Of a DNA stretch of 32,382 nucleotides, positions 8,887-16,731 are shown piece after piece. Source of the stretch: an uncultured Verrucomicrobia subdivision 3 bacterium (lineage in GTDB: Bacteria > Verrucomicrobiota > Verrucomicrobiia > Limisphaerales > UBA11358). Position numbers and translations under genes: made by a program. The DNA is taken from positions 1 through 32,382 of the forward strand of contig CAIJGS010000325.1 of assembly GCA_903820285.1 (NCBI GenBank), given 5' to 3'. The notes below the pieces were generated by a model that worked only from the letters and a program-made list of their open reading frames with translations, made no database searches and had not been told where the DNA came from. Positions within the stretch are counted from its first letter, which is position 1. Every line of letters begins with the position of its first letter.

Positions 8887-11796
8887 TTATTGCTTGATCC
8901 GGTAAAACCGCCCGGGTGCTCCACCGGTGACCGAATTGGTCACCCTAAAGGCGCCACTGCCATCATAGCTGTTTGTGGACCAAATGACCCAGTTTGTCAG
9001 CGGCGTCAGCAGGTTGGTCGTCGTGAGCACATAGAAGGTGCCGCCGGCGCTTCCGCCGCTGCCGCTGACGATGATGTTGCTGCCGATTACCACAGCATTC
9101 GTGATGAGCGGCCCGGAGGTTGAAACCACACTCAGCACACCGCTGCTCAACTGGCTAATGTTCCAGGCCAAACCATCGCCGGGCGTCGCGGGACTGATGT
9201 TGGTGAAGCTGCCTGAAATCGAGCCGCCGGCGGTGAGAATCTGAAACGAGTTGCCGTTCGCGAGCGGAGTGCCGCTGATATTGGCCAAAGACAAGGTTCC
9301 GCCGCAGCTCAAGTTGCCACCGGCACGCACGCTGTCATTGGCTCCCGAACCGTTTAGTTTGATTACCGTGATTCCGTTCAAGGTGATGTTGCCCGTGGCC
9401 GTGACGGCACCGGTCTGGCTGGCACCCGCGGTGATGCTGATCGTTGTATTCGTGCCAGCGGGCGCAATGGTGGCTCCCGCTGATTCAACCAGGTTGCCAG
9501 CGACCGCCCCGATGCCGCCCAGCGTCTGGCCGGCCGCCAGTGTCAGCGTGGAGTCCGACCGGCTGCTGGCGTCCAGGTGTGTTGAGGTGGGATTGCTGCC
9601 GCCGAAAAAAATCAGCGAACTTTGCGAAATTGAGCCATTGCCGGTCAGTTTCACCTGCGGCCCGTCATTGATGATTGTCGGCCCGGCATAGGTGTTGGCA
9701 GAGGAGAACACAAAGGCATGATTCCAATAGTCCAGCAATATGCCGCCCGGCCCGCTGACCAAATTCGTGTAAACCAGGTTATGGTCACCCAGAATACAGT
9801 GAACCACGCCGTTCAACACGATGGCGCTATTGATGGGTTCATCGGTTGAACTGCTGCCCCAGCTTCGCCACTGGGCATTCTGATCCAAAGTGATGGTGCT
9901 ACCGGTGAACGCCGCTGGAGCGGTCCACAGGTCAACCGTCGCGCCGCTCATGATGTGGAAGCTGCCGTTCCAGCCGCCACTATAGAAACTAAGTTCACAG
10001 TTCGGACTGACGGTGAAAACGGTTGCGGGATTTTGAAAACCAGCGTCCATGGATTTGCTGCCGAAATTTCCGTTTGTCAGCGAAATTCCCAACACGGAGG
10101 CGCCGACCGTCACACTATTCCATTCACCGTAAGCCGCGCCATTGCCCCAGTCGAGGGTGAGATAGTGCGCGCCGTTGACTTGTGATCCGGCGGCCAAATC
10201 CCAGCGGGCGCTGCCGGCCAGGGTCGCGTTATCAGTCATGGTGAGTTTGACGGATTCGTTTGGATAATCGCTGTAAGAATTAATCAGCACTCCCTGCCCG
10301 CTTGAACCGGTTCCCGCAATGGAAATCGGCGTAATATTGTTAAACTGCCCGCCCCCCAGATCCATGGTCGCGTTGTTGGTAATCGCAATCGAAGCCGCTG
10401 CGCTGAAACAATTGTTCCCGGCATAAACCAAGCCGCCTTTGATGGCAACCGTTCCCGCAAATCCGGACGGAGTAAACAAGTTCAACGTGCTGGAGCCATC
10501 CTTGATCAACGAACCTGAGCCACTGAGGCCACCGGGCCCATTCAAAGTGTAGCTGTTCACGCTGGCAGTAATATTAACCACGCTCGGAACCACGGCATTG
10601 CCGAGGGCAATTGTGGTGGGAACGCCGGGCGTATCATCAAACAGCACCGCATCGCCGGGATTAAAAGCGGTTTGCTGGCTGTTCGCCAAATTGATCCAAT
10701 TCGCAGTTGCGTTATCCCATGCCCCATTATTCCCGTTCGCACTCCATTCGAGGTTGCGGGGGGTGGAAACCGTCAGCCCCGCCACGGAGCTGTTGGTCGT
10801 ACCATTGGCATTGCCGACCACGACGCTGTAATTTCCAGCATTGGTCAACTGCAGATTGCTTAATGCAAGCGTGGCATTCGTCTTGCCAGGCAATGGGGTG
10901 CTGCCGTAATACCATTGGTTGGTCATTGGCAACGCGCTGACCGCCGTGACTGTCAACGTCACCGAGCCACCCACATAACTTGGCTGCGATTGCGGCTGGA
11001 CGTTGATGATCGGGGCGGCACTGGCCGCCGGCACACCAACCAGGCCGACAAAATAGTGGTTCAGGACCTGTGCGGCCGTCAAACCGTTCGTGTAGATCGC
11101 CACTTCCGTAATATTTCCATTGAAATGGCGGCCATTACCGGCAGACGTGCCGTTACCAATTGCCCACGGATCGGAGAAACTGATCGCCCCCCCGGAGTCC
11201 GATTTGCTCTGGATCAGAACGCCATTGATATACAAACTGGTGTTGGTGCCGTTGTTGGCCAAAACCACATGTGTCCAGTTGGTCGCCTGCTGCCCGCCGG
11301 TAATCTGGGCATTGCCAAGATTCACATCGTAAATTGCCCCATATGGCCCGTCCACCCGGATGTAGGTTTCCTGATAAGTGCTGGAATCATAGCCCTTGGC
11401 AATGATATCCCCGAAAGACGTGGAATCAGCCGGCTGCACCCAGGCTTCCAAAGTCGCCGCGCCAGCAAGGCTCGTCAAACTGGACGACCCGCTCAAATCC
11501 ACGGACGTGTCATAGCCGTCAAAAGAAACCGCGTTGGTGATATAGGCGGACGGACCGGTGGAATTGTTGTAACCGGAAAAAATGTTCACATAAGCCCCGT
11601 CATTACCATTGCCGGTCAAGTCCGTCGCCGTGCCACTGGTGTCCACTGCCAGGTTCAACGGGTAAAAAGCCAGCGGGTTGTCGGCCAGCACGGTACCATT
11701 ATAATCCGCACGGGCCATTGAGGCGGTCGCCAGCACCGCGGCTGCGACGACAGCGAAGCAGGCAATAGGCTGGCGGGCAGAGTTTTTTATTTTCAT
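8887..11796 (-). CDS. large secreted LamG/Ig-like/beta-strand-repeat protein
   Basis: This 969-residue protein begins with a signal peptide (to about ATASMARA, residue 30). A LamG/concanavalin-like domain follows (about 45-250: LEAWVQP, NWTHVVLANNGT, LYINGVLI, GNITEVAIYTNGL). Then come an Ig-like domain (about 258-345: PQSQPSYVGGSVTLTVTA, NQWYYGSTPLPG, NAGNYSVVV) and long parallel-beta repeats of the autotransporter-associated type (about 350-890: GPGGLSGSGSLIKDG, TIINDGPQ, TLGGIGAVAG). The last ~75 residues (TFYVLTTTNLLTPLTNWVIW) resemble the C-terminus of the alpha-galactosidase at 13534-15816. LamG and Ig modules bind glycans or mediate adhesion, so a role in substrate binding at the cell surface is inferred. 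It is probably the first gene of the six-gene run ending with GH95. Confidence 0.85.
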   Translation of the reverse strand: MKIKNSARQPIACFAVVAAAVLATASMARADYNGTVLADNPLAFYPLNLAVDTSGTATDLTGNGNDGAYVNIFSGYNNSTGPSAYITNAVSFDGYDTSVDLSGSSSLTSLAGAATLEAWVQPADSTSFGDIIAKGYDSSTYQETYIRVDGPYGAIYDVNLGNAQITGGQQATNWTHVVLANNGTNTSLYINGVLIQSKSDSGGAISFSDPWAIGNGTSAGNGRHFNGNITEVAIYTNGLTAAQVLNHYFVGLVGVPAASAAPIINVQPQSQPSYVGGSVTLTVTAVSALPMTNQWYYGSTPLPGKTNATLALSNLQLTNAGNYSVVVGNANGTTNSSVAGLTVSTPRNLEWSANGNNGAWDNATANWINLANSQQTAFNPGDAVLFDDTPGVPTTIALGNAVVPSVVNITASVNSYTLNGPGGLSGSGSLIKDGSSTLNLFTPSGFAGTVAIKGGLVYAGNNCFSAAASIAITNNATMDLGGGQFNNITPISIAGTGSSGQGVLINSYSDYPNESVKLTMTDNATLAGSARWDLAAGSQVNGAHYLTLDWGNGAAYGEWNSVTVGASVLGISLTNGNFGSKSMDAGFQNPATVFTVSPNCELSFYSGGWNGSFHIMSGATVDLWTAPAAFTGSTITLDQNAQWRSWGSSSTDEPINSAIVLNGVVHCILGDHNLVYTNLVSGPGGILLDYWNHAFVFSSANTYAGPTIINDGPQVKLTGNGSISQSSLIFFGGSNPTSTHLDASSRSDSTLTLAAGQTLGGIGAVAGNLVESAGATIAPAGTNTTISITAGASQTGAVTATGNITLNGITVIKLNGSGANDSVRAGGNLSCGGTLSLANISGTPLANGNSFQILTAGGSISGSFTNISPATPGDGLAWNISQLSSGVLSVVSTSGPLITNAVVIGSNIIVSGSGGSAGGTFYVLTTTNLLTPLTNWVIWSTNSYDGSGAFRVTNSVTGGAPGRFYRIKQ

Positions 11797-11840
11797 GATT
11801 TATTCGGGGTTTGAGTTGGTTGAGTTAGGGAAGGTTGGAG

Positions 11841-11869
11841 ATTAGATGTCACAATTGTTCGCAGGACAA
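11841..11869 (-). promoter_or_regulatory. candidate sigma70 promoter for the LamG-to-GH95 gene run
   Basis: On the minus strand TTGTCC (11864-11869) is followed after 17 bp by TCTAAT (11841-11846), a 5-of-6 match to the -10 consensus. It would give a leader of about 38 nt before the LamG start at 11796. The spacer contains the perfect palindrome ACAATTGT (11851-11858), which could be part of an operator for the neighbouring XylR-type regulator. Confidence 0.45.
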
Positions 11870-12237
11870 CGCATAATGTCCGGGCCATGATTTTCGAGCT
11901 CTGGTTGAAAGTGGTCAGACGGTAATTTTCTCATACGACGTTTTCTAATGGAATGGATAAGCCGCCGGTCCGGATGGATAATTGCCTTTTTGTCCACCGC
12001 CATTACCCATCAGACGCCGCTGCCAATTTGATTTGGAACAACTATGGCAGACGTCGCAAAGGGATTTGGTGCGGCAAATTGCATGGTGTTATTTGCTTAT
12101 AGAATACCACTGTAATAACAGGCATCCAATGGACTTTTTGGGAAAAGTATTGACCTTTTTCGTCACGCGGAACCATGGGGTCTTCCGCCGCCCGGCGGAA
12201 AAAGCCGGTCGGATCAGCGGCGGGGGACGGTCCGATA
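11870..12237. other. non-coding part of regulator-LamG interval
   Basis: These 368 bp lie between the end of the regulator gene and the candidate LamG promoter. ORFs here (for example 11982-12287 plus) have no recognisable product. The stretch contains a second promoter-like sequence at 12101-12129. No tRNA, riboswitch core or strong terminator hairpin was recognised. Confidence 0.5.
12101..12129 (-). promoter_or_regulatory. second candidate promoter with palindromic spacer
   Basis: On the minus strand TTGGAT (12124-12129), a 17-bp spacer and TATTCT (12101-12106) form a sigma70-like pair. The spacer holds CTGTTATTACAG, an inverted repeat with CTGT/ACAG arms. Transcription would run into the LamG gene with a leader of about 300 nt. 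It could be an alternative or regulated start; the promoter at 11841-11869 is closer and has the better -10. Confidence 0.3.
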
Positions 12238-13482
12238 TTATAACGCCGGCGGGAGCGGGTTTCGACGGCCCGGAAGTCGGTCTTTGAGGTTTTGGAGCAG
12301 CGCATGTGCGCGGAATTCCGACGGCGTCATCCCGACGCGTTTCTTGAAAATGCGGCTCAGGTATTCCGCGTGATCCAGTCCGATTTTTTCCGCAATGATC
12401 GGCAGGGAAAAATCGGTCTCAATCAGCAGCTGCTTGGCGCGGTTCAGGCGCACCCGCAAAATTTCATCCTTGGGCGAGCAGTTCATCAGCGTGATAAAAC
12501 GGCGGTCCAGTGTGCTGCGCGACATCGGCACCGCGCGCAGCACGTCGCTGACATCAATGCCTTCGCACGCGTGTTCACGGATGAACCGGGTCACGGCGGC
12601 GATTTGGCGGTCTTCCACCACGAGCACCTCCGTCGAACGCCGGGTCACGACACATTTTGGCAGGATAAAGATTTTTTCGGGTAAGGGCTTTTCGCCCCGC
12701 ATCATGCGCTCGAGCAGGGCGGCTGTTTCGTAACCGATCCGCTCCGTATCCGGCACCACGCTGGAAATGGGCGGATCTGACAAGGAGCAAAGCACTTCAT
12801 CGTTGTCCACACCAATGACGGCCACATCGTCCGGCACATTCACGCAGAGCGCGCGGCAAGTATTCAGGATCTGCTGGCCGCGCACGTCATTGCAGGCCAT
12901 CACGCCCACCGGTTTGGGCAATTGCCTGATCCAGCGCGCAACCGCCGCGTCGTCTTTCAAGCCTTCGATATCATAACCTGCCGTTTTGACTTTGCCGGAC
13001 CGGCCGGCGTTCTTGAAAACATGGCATTGGTAACCGGCGTTGCCGACACTGCGAACGAACCCCTCGAGTCGCTCGTCGGAATAATCAGCCCCGTTGAAAC
13101 CGCAAAAGGCGAAGTGCCGGAAGCCGCGTTCCTTGAAATGTTCAAAGCACATTTCGCCGGATGCGGCGTTGTCGGTCAGGATGGTCGGCATGCCGGCCGT
13201 ATCTTTTACTTTCCGCAAATACACGACCGGCACCCGCAGCCGTTGCACCAAACCGACGATGTTGTTGTTATCCAGCCGGGTAATGATGCCCTCGCCTTTC
13301 CACTTCTTGAACCATGCCGGCGTTTCGTCGCGCAAGCTCAACTCCTGGTAAAAGATGGACCAAGCCTGGTGTTCACGGACATATTTTGCCACGCCGGCCA
13401 TGATGCCGCGGCCGTAAGCGCGTGACGATTCCACGAGCAATGCAACGCGCGGGCGGTTGGCGCTCGTGACAATTTTTTTCAT
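12238..13482 (-). CDS. XylR/AraC-family regulator with LacI-type sugar-sensing domain
   Basis: The chosen start is the Met at 13482 (MKKIVTSANRPRVALLVESS), which matches how XylR-type regulators begin; the ORF-track start at 13518 adds 12 unlikely residues. The 414-residue product has a periplasmic-binding-protein-like sensor (about 12-280: RAYGRGIMAGV, ILTDNAASGEM, GVMACNDVRG, DDVAVIGVDNDE) and a C-terminal AraC-type double helix-turn-helix (about 300-392: VLRAVPMSRSTLDRRF, RLNRAKQLLIET, IAEKIGLDHAEYLSRIFKKRVGMTPSEFR). Members bind a monosaccharide and activate nearby catabolic genes. It lies 51 bp downstream of the alpha-galactosidase gene and upstream of the LamG gene, so it probably controls one or both gene groups. 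Its sugar ligand cannot be read from sequence. Confidence 0.9.
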   Translation of the reverse strand: MKKIVTSANRPRVALLVESSRAYGRGIMAGVAKYVREHQAWSIFYQELSLRDETPAWFKKWKGEGIITRLDNNNIVGLVQRLRVPVVYLRKVKDTAGMPTILTDNAASGEMCFEHFKERGFRHFAFCGFNGADYSDERLEGFVRSVGNAGYQCHVFKNAGRSGKVKTAGYDIEGLKDDAAVARWIRQLPKPVGVMACNDVRGQQILNTCRALCVNVPDDVAVIGVDNDEVLCSLSDPPISSVVPDTERIGYETAALLERMMRGEKPLPEKIFILPKCVVTRRSTEVLVVEDRQIAAVTRFIREHACEGIDVSDVLRAVPMSRSTLDRRFITLMNCSPKDEILRVRLNRAKQLLIETDFSLPIIAEKIGLDHAEYLSRIFKKRVGMTPSEFRAHALLQNLKDRLPGRRNPLPPAL

Positions 13483-13533
13483 GATTCCAAAGTTAAATGA
13501 CGGCCGGCCGCCTGGCAACTGCGTTTGGGAGGC

Positions 13534-15816
13534 TCAAGGAATCCGCAGCCCTTGCCAGTTCACCGGGCGGTTTTGAATTGCGTTGGTGTATTGAAAGTTT
13601 CCGTTTGCATCGAAGGAATTCGTGGCCAGCGCCACCCAGTTCGAAAGCGGAACGGCAAGGTTGCTTGAAGCCACCACTTGATACGTCCAGCCGGAAATTC
13701 CGTTGCTGCCACGCCCAATGAAATTGCCATTCCCATCCCCCGCTGCGCTGGTAAATCTCGGCAATGGGGGTGCGCCGGCCAGATTGAGTTGAAATAATTT
13801 CGCCTGTTTGGCGTTAAGGGAAACCGCGAAGGAGTTCGAAACTGTCATCGTGCTGCCGTCCCATAAATTTGTCGCGATAAAAACCCGGTCGGGCAAAGCG
13901 GCGGCGGCCAGTTTTACCGTGACGTTGGTTGGCGATGCAGTGTAATTGAAGACGGCAATGTTCCAACTTCTGCCATCCTGTCGCACCAAGATGGTTGCCG
14001 CACCCGTACCGGTGGCGCCATCCACGGGTCGGAATGACCGGCCGTTTCGCGCCACCGCGTTAATGGCCGCGTTGGTCAAACAATGTTGCGCCAGGCTGAT
14101 ACTGGCGGCATTGGTGAGAATGCTGCCGTTTAAATATAAACCGGCCACGGCGCAGTTAATCAGCCGGCTTTGGATTTCATTCGGATCGGGGCCGTTGTCA
14201 AAAACCATCAAGTCAGGATCATTAAAAGCATACAAGCGGCCGCCGATCCACCAGCCCAGTGATACGGCATTCATCGTGTAAGCCGTGTTGCCGATGAATG
14301 ACGTCGTCGCATCGCAAGCTATCCGGCGGCTGTGCCCATATTGATAAGGAAAAACCGGGGCGATGGATTCGCTGAGAAACATGCTCCCGCCCAGCTTGCC
14401 TTGGAGATACTGCATTCCCTGGTTGTAGGCCTCGATGCCGGTCGTCACGTTCGTATCATAATGCCTGCCTTCCAGGGCGCCGTGCGACAGGAAATCCAGT
14501 TTCACATAATCAAATCCCCAGTTGGTGAACCAATAACCGTAATAGTCCACCAAGCCGCGGGCGCCGGGGTGGGTGGGGTCGATCGCCAGTGCGCCATCGT
14601 TGGCAATGACGTTGCCGCTCGCGTCGCGCAGCAAAATATCGCTGTACCGGTAGAGTGAAAAATTTGGCGGATTGCCGACCGGCACCCAATTGTTGGTGGC
14701 GTCGGTCACGCTGCCCCAATACACGAACGGCCCAAAGTAAATGCCGGCCTTCTGGCCGTTGTTGTGGCAATGGACGACAAAATTCCGGAGCAGCGTGCCG
14801 CCGCCGTCCGTCCACAGATTGTCCCAATACGAATCCAAATTCACATACGCCGTGCCGCCATTGGTGAAGCCGCGTGACTGCAAGTTCGTATGAATCGAAT
14901 CCGATACGGCGAGGGCGGCGTTGTAACTGATATGGTTCTGATAATTCGTGACGCCCCAGCTGTTCCAGCCAAAGGGCACGCCATTGGTCCAGACCAGCGG
15001 TCCCGTCACGCGCAGATTGGCTTCGGCGAATTTTTCCATTACGATTCGCCAATCATTGCCGTATCCGACAAATATCTGCGGGGATGAAATTGTGCCGCCG
15101 GAAACAAACCCGTGCGGCATCACGTCCCAAGTCCAATAGGATGTCACGCCGCCGAACACGTTCAATTTGTCCAGTTTGGAATTTGAACCCGACCAGTAAA
15201 TGCCGGTCTTCCAAGTGTCATGAGTCACTGAGCCAACCACCAGGCCGGTGCGTGAAACGTTGTCGTAAAAAGCGCCAACCTCATGGCCGACATCCGAGCC
15301 GTTGATGCTTTCCGAGTTGTAACTGACGAAGTGGTCATTGTCGAAAGGCACGAACAGCGCGCGATTGTCATTGGTAACGCCAAGGTTCACTCCGCCGCCC
15401 GCATCCACCACGACTGGCCCCATCCAGTTCGCGCTCGCACCGCTGCCGGTCATTGTGACGCGGGTGAGAAAACTGTCGCTTTCTGCGAGCGTGAAGGTTT
15501 GGGCCATGTCGGGCAGTCCCGCCGCATGAGCGATGACGGTGGCTTGGTTGCTGTTTGCCTGCGACCACGTGCGATTGCTGAAATCGATACCCTTGCAATA
15601 TCCGCTGCGCAATCCGACGCCGCTGTAAAAGGCGGAGATGACCGGCGTATTTTTCCAAAAAAAAGCGGTTGTTCCCGCGTTTAAATCATATTCAAGCCGC
15701 ACGTTGGCGTTTGACATCACCAAGAGATGGCCCGCCTGCCAGAAGGAGGCTGCGTCCGCCCGCGGCCGGAACGCCAATAAAATCAGGCCGGCGGTGATGC
15801 CGCTTTTGACACGCAT
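13534..15816 (-). CDS. clan GH-D alpha-galactosidase (GH36/GH27-like), secreted
   Basis: The ORF track starts at 16056, but the first 80 codons look non-coding and a signal peptide begins at M81 (MRVKSGITAGLILLAFRPRADA), so the start is set at 15816, giving 760 residues. After an N-terminal beta-domain comes a barrel with GWNSWG (283-288), VNLDSYWDN (325-333), GIYFGPFVYWG (358-368), DYVKLDFLSHG (436-446; D441 nucleophile), RIACDA (498-503; D502 acid/base) and FNDPDLMVF (531-539). These are hallmarks of clan GH-D melibiase-type enzymes, which release alpha-linked galactose. A C-terminal beta-domain is followed by a ~75-residue module (687-760) like that ending the LamG protein. It is the most upstream gene of the locus. 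Galactosidase is the best guess; an alpha-N-acetylgalactosaminidase-like activity is possible. Confidence 0.85.
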   Translation of the reverse strand: MRVKSGITAGLILLAFRPRADAASFWQAGHLLVMSNANVRLEYDLNAGTTAFFWKNTPVISAFYSGVGLRSGYCKGIDFSNRTWSQANSNQATVIAHAAGLPDMAQTFTLAESDSFLTRVTMTGSGASANWMGPVVVDAGGGVNLGVTNDNRALFVPFDNDHFVSYNSESINGSDVGHEVGAFYDNVSRTGLVVGSVTHDTWKTGIYWSGSNSKLDKLNVFGGVTSYWTWDVMPHGFVSGGTISSPQIFVGYGNDWRIVMEKFAEANLRVTGPLVWTNGVPFGWNSWGVTNYQNHISYNAALAVSDSIHTNLQSRGFTNGGTAYVNLDSYWDNLWTDGGGTLLRNFVVHCHNNGQKAGIYFGPFVYWGSVTDATNNWVPVGNPPNFSLYRYSDILLRDASGNVIANDGALAIDPTHPGARGLVDYYGYWFTNWGFDYVKLDFLSHGALEGRHYDTNVTTGIEAYNQGMQYLQGKLGGSMFLSESIAPVFPYQYGHSRRIACDATTSFIGNTAYTMNAVSLGWWIGGRLYAFNDPDLMVFDNGPDPNEIQSRLINCAVAGLYLNGSILTNAASISLAQHCLTNAAINAVARNGRSFRPVDGATGTGAATILVRQDGRSWNIAVFNYTASPTNVTVKLAAAALPDRVFIATNLWDGSTMTVSNSFAVSLNAKQAKLFQLNLAGAPPLPRFTSAAGDGNGNFIGRGSNGISGWTYQVVASSNLAVPLSNWVALATNSFDANGNFQYTNAIQNRPVNWQGLRIP

Positions 15817-16338
15817 TTTTAGTTTTTCACACAGTGGGATACTTCCTGGCTGATGGTGTAATGGGGAGCGATAGTTCCGCAACGACTTTTTCCAGCCGCA
15901 ACCGCCAGGGGCGCACCCCGCCAATGCCTCCTGACAGGTGGCATCAGGCTGCCGGACTATGCCAATCATCGGCGGGACCGCGGCTGAGTCAGCCGCAGAA
16001 GAGCGCGTACGCCTGATCGAACGGGGCTGCTTCGGAGTGCTGGAAGAATGCGGCACGAACGAATCACACCGGCTGAGATTGAGCGCCCCTTGAAGGCGAC
16101 GACGGGAGGTGTAGCGGTGACGGTCGCCAATTTGGCGAGGGGCATCGGACTGATCCTTGTTTTAGTTGGAACCCAAATTGTTGGAAGCACCGAGAATCAG
16201 AGCCAAATTTGCAGGTCCAAATACATGACATCGTTGACACGTTTACACACGGTCCGCCGGGTTGAAATCCGTTGAGCCGTTGTTAGTTTTGTTGTTAGCT
16301 TTTTGGAGAAATCCGCTTAAGCAGATGATTAAAAGGGA
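15817..16338. other. intergenic stretch between alpha-galactosidase gene and tRNA-Val
   Basis: This 522-bp gap holds the upstream region of the alpha-galactosidase gene and the island end next to the tRNA 3' terminus. ORFs across it show no recognisable protein. Notable pieces are the inverted repeat at 15925-15943 and two direct copies of GTTGTTAG (16279-16286 and 16291-16298). No clear sigma70 promoter for the alpha-galactosidase gene was found. Confidence 0.5.
15925..15943 (-). promoter_or_regulatory. candidate operator: 19-bp inverted repeat upstream of alpha-galactosidase gene
   Basis: TGCCTCCT and AGGTGGCA flank a 3-nt centre with one mismatch between the arms. The site lies about 110 bp upstream of the start at 15816. 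Its size suits a dimeric regulator such as the XylR-type protein encoded next door, but the same sequence was not found at the LamG promoter, so the link is unproven. Confidence 0.3.
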
Positions 16339-16366
16339 TGGTGCGCGATACAGGGTTCGAACCTGT
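16337..16366 (-). repeat. tRNA-proximal att-like repeat (3' end of tRNA-Val)
   Basis: This is the counterpart of 262-291 in the same orientation, with 29 of 30 bases identical. It comprises the last bases of the tRNA T-arm, the 3' acceptor strand, the discriminator, CCA and two downstream bases. Integration here would leave the tRNA intact, as observed. Confidence 0.65.
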
Positions 16367-16413
16367 GACCCCTACCGTGTCAAGGTAATGCTCTACCACT
16401 GAGCTAACCGCGC
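16339..16413 (-). tRNA. tRNA-Val (anticodon GAC)
   Basis: The minus strand folds into a complete 75-nt cloverleaf with encoded CCA. The acceptor stem is GCGCGGT/ATCGCGC, the D-stem GCTC/GAGC, the anticodon stem TTACC/GGTAG with loop TTGACAC (anticodon GAC), the variable loop GGGTC, and the T-arm ACAGG-TTCGAAC-CCTGT; the discriminator is A. The anticodon reads valine codons GUC and GUU. Its 3' end faces the glycan-degradation block, and its last 28 nt recur at 264-291. Confidence 0.96.
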
Positions 16414-16654
16414 TACCGGTGGAAGAAAACGCCTGCGGACAGGCATTCATTCGCTGACCTCGGCGGCGGGGTGGGAGCACCTCGCCAACACCGGCAGTCA
16501 GTTGGTCAAAAATAGAGATAACCCCATTGGGTGGCAAGACATTTTGGCGGGGAATTGCGGACGGCGAGGCGATAACAGTCCGGTCGGGCGCAACGCCGGG
16601 AAACGGGTTCCGGTTTGTCCTGCATAGATTGCGGACATAATGTTTTTTGTCCGC
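16414..16654. other. non-coding stretch upstream of first PEP-CTERM gene
   Basis: The ORF 16295-16714 (minus) runs through the tRNA and is an artefact of it. I see no gene here. The notable element is a perfect 7-bp inverted repeat, GCGGACA (16631-16637) and TGTCCGC (16648-16654) with a 10-nt loop, ending exactly where the -35 box of the next promoter begins. Neither strand shows a terminator-like T run, so a protein-binding site is more likely than a terminator. Confidence 0.4.
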
Positions 16655-16683
16655 TTGACTATTACAAGGTCGGGTTTTAGTCT
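16655..16683 (+). promoter_or_regulatory. candidate sigma70 promoter of first PEP-CTERM gene
   Basis: TTGACT (16655-16660), a 17-bp spacer and TAGTCT (16678-16683) lie about 49 bp before the ATG at 16732. A hairpin-forming inverted repeat abuts the -35 box. Confidence 0.5.
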
Positions 16684-16731
16684 GCATCAAGTTCACTAAT
16701 TGCACCAACGACATTTGCCTTTACCCTGCCC

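Larger units (their letters stand above)
262..16366. mobile_element. putative tRNA-Val-bounded genomic island carrying a glycan-degradation locus
   Basis: The block is bounded by direct repeats of the tRNA-Val(GAC) 3' end at 262-291 and 16337-16366. The geometry is right: the intact tRNA has its 3' end facing the block, and the truncated copy sits at the far end with host-like flank beyond it. Removing 292-16366 would rejoin the left flank to an intact tRNA. Inside are eight minus-strand genes, all fitting one glycan-degradation theme. No integrase, excisionase or transfer gene is seen between the repeats, so the element would be non-autonomous or decayed. The link between repeats and mobility is inference. 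Confidence 0.45.

Noticed and set aside
10915-11721. Plus-strand ORF of 268 residues
   Set aside because: Shadow of the LamG domain on the other strand; no coherent protein features.
12130-12237. Plus-strand TTGACC near 12151 as a promoter
   Set aside because: No -10 box at a suitable distance, and only the antisense side of the regulator gene lies downstream.
15817-16056. N-terminal extension of the alpha-galactosidase ORF
   Set aside because: The 80 extra residues look non-coding and sit before a clear signal peptide at M81.
16295-16714. Minus-strand ORF of 139 residues with VVEHYLDTVGVTGSNPVSRT
   Set aside because: It runs through the tRNA-Val gene; this peptide is the familiar translation artefact of a tRNA.
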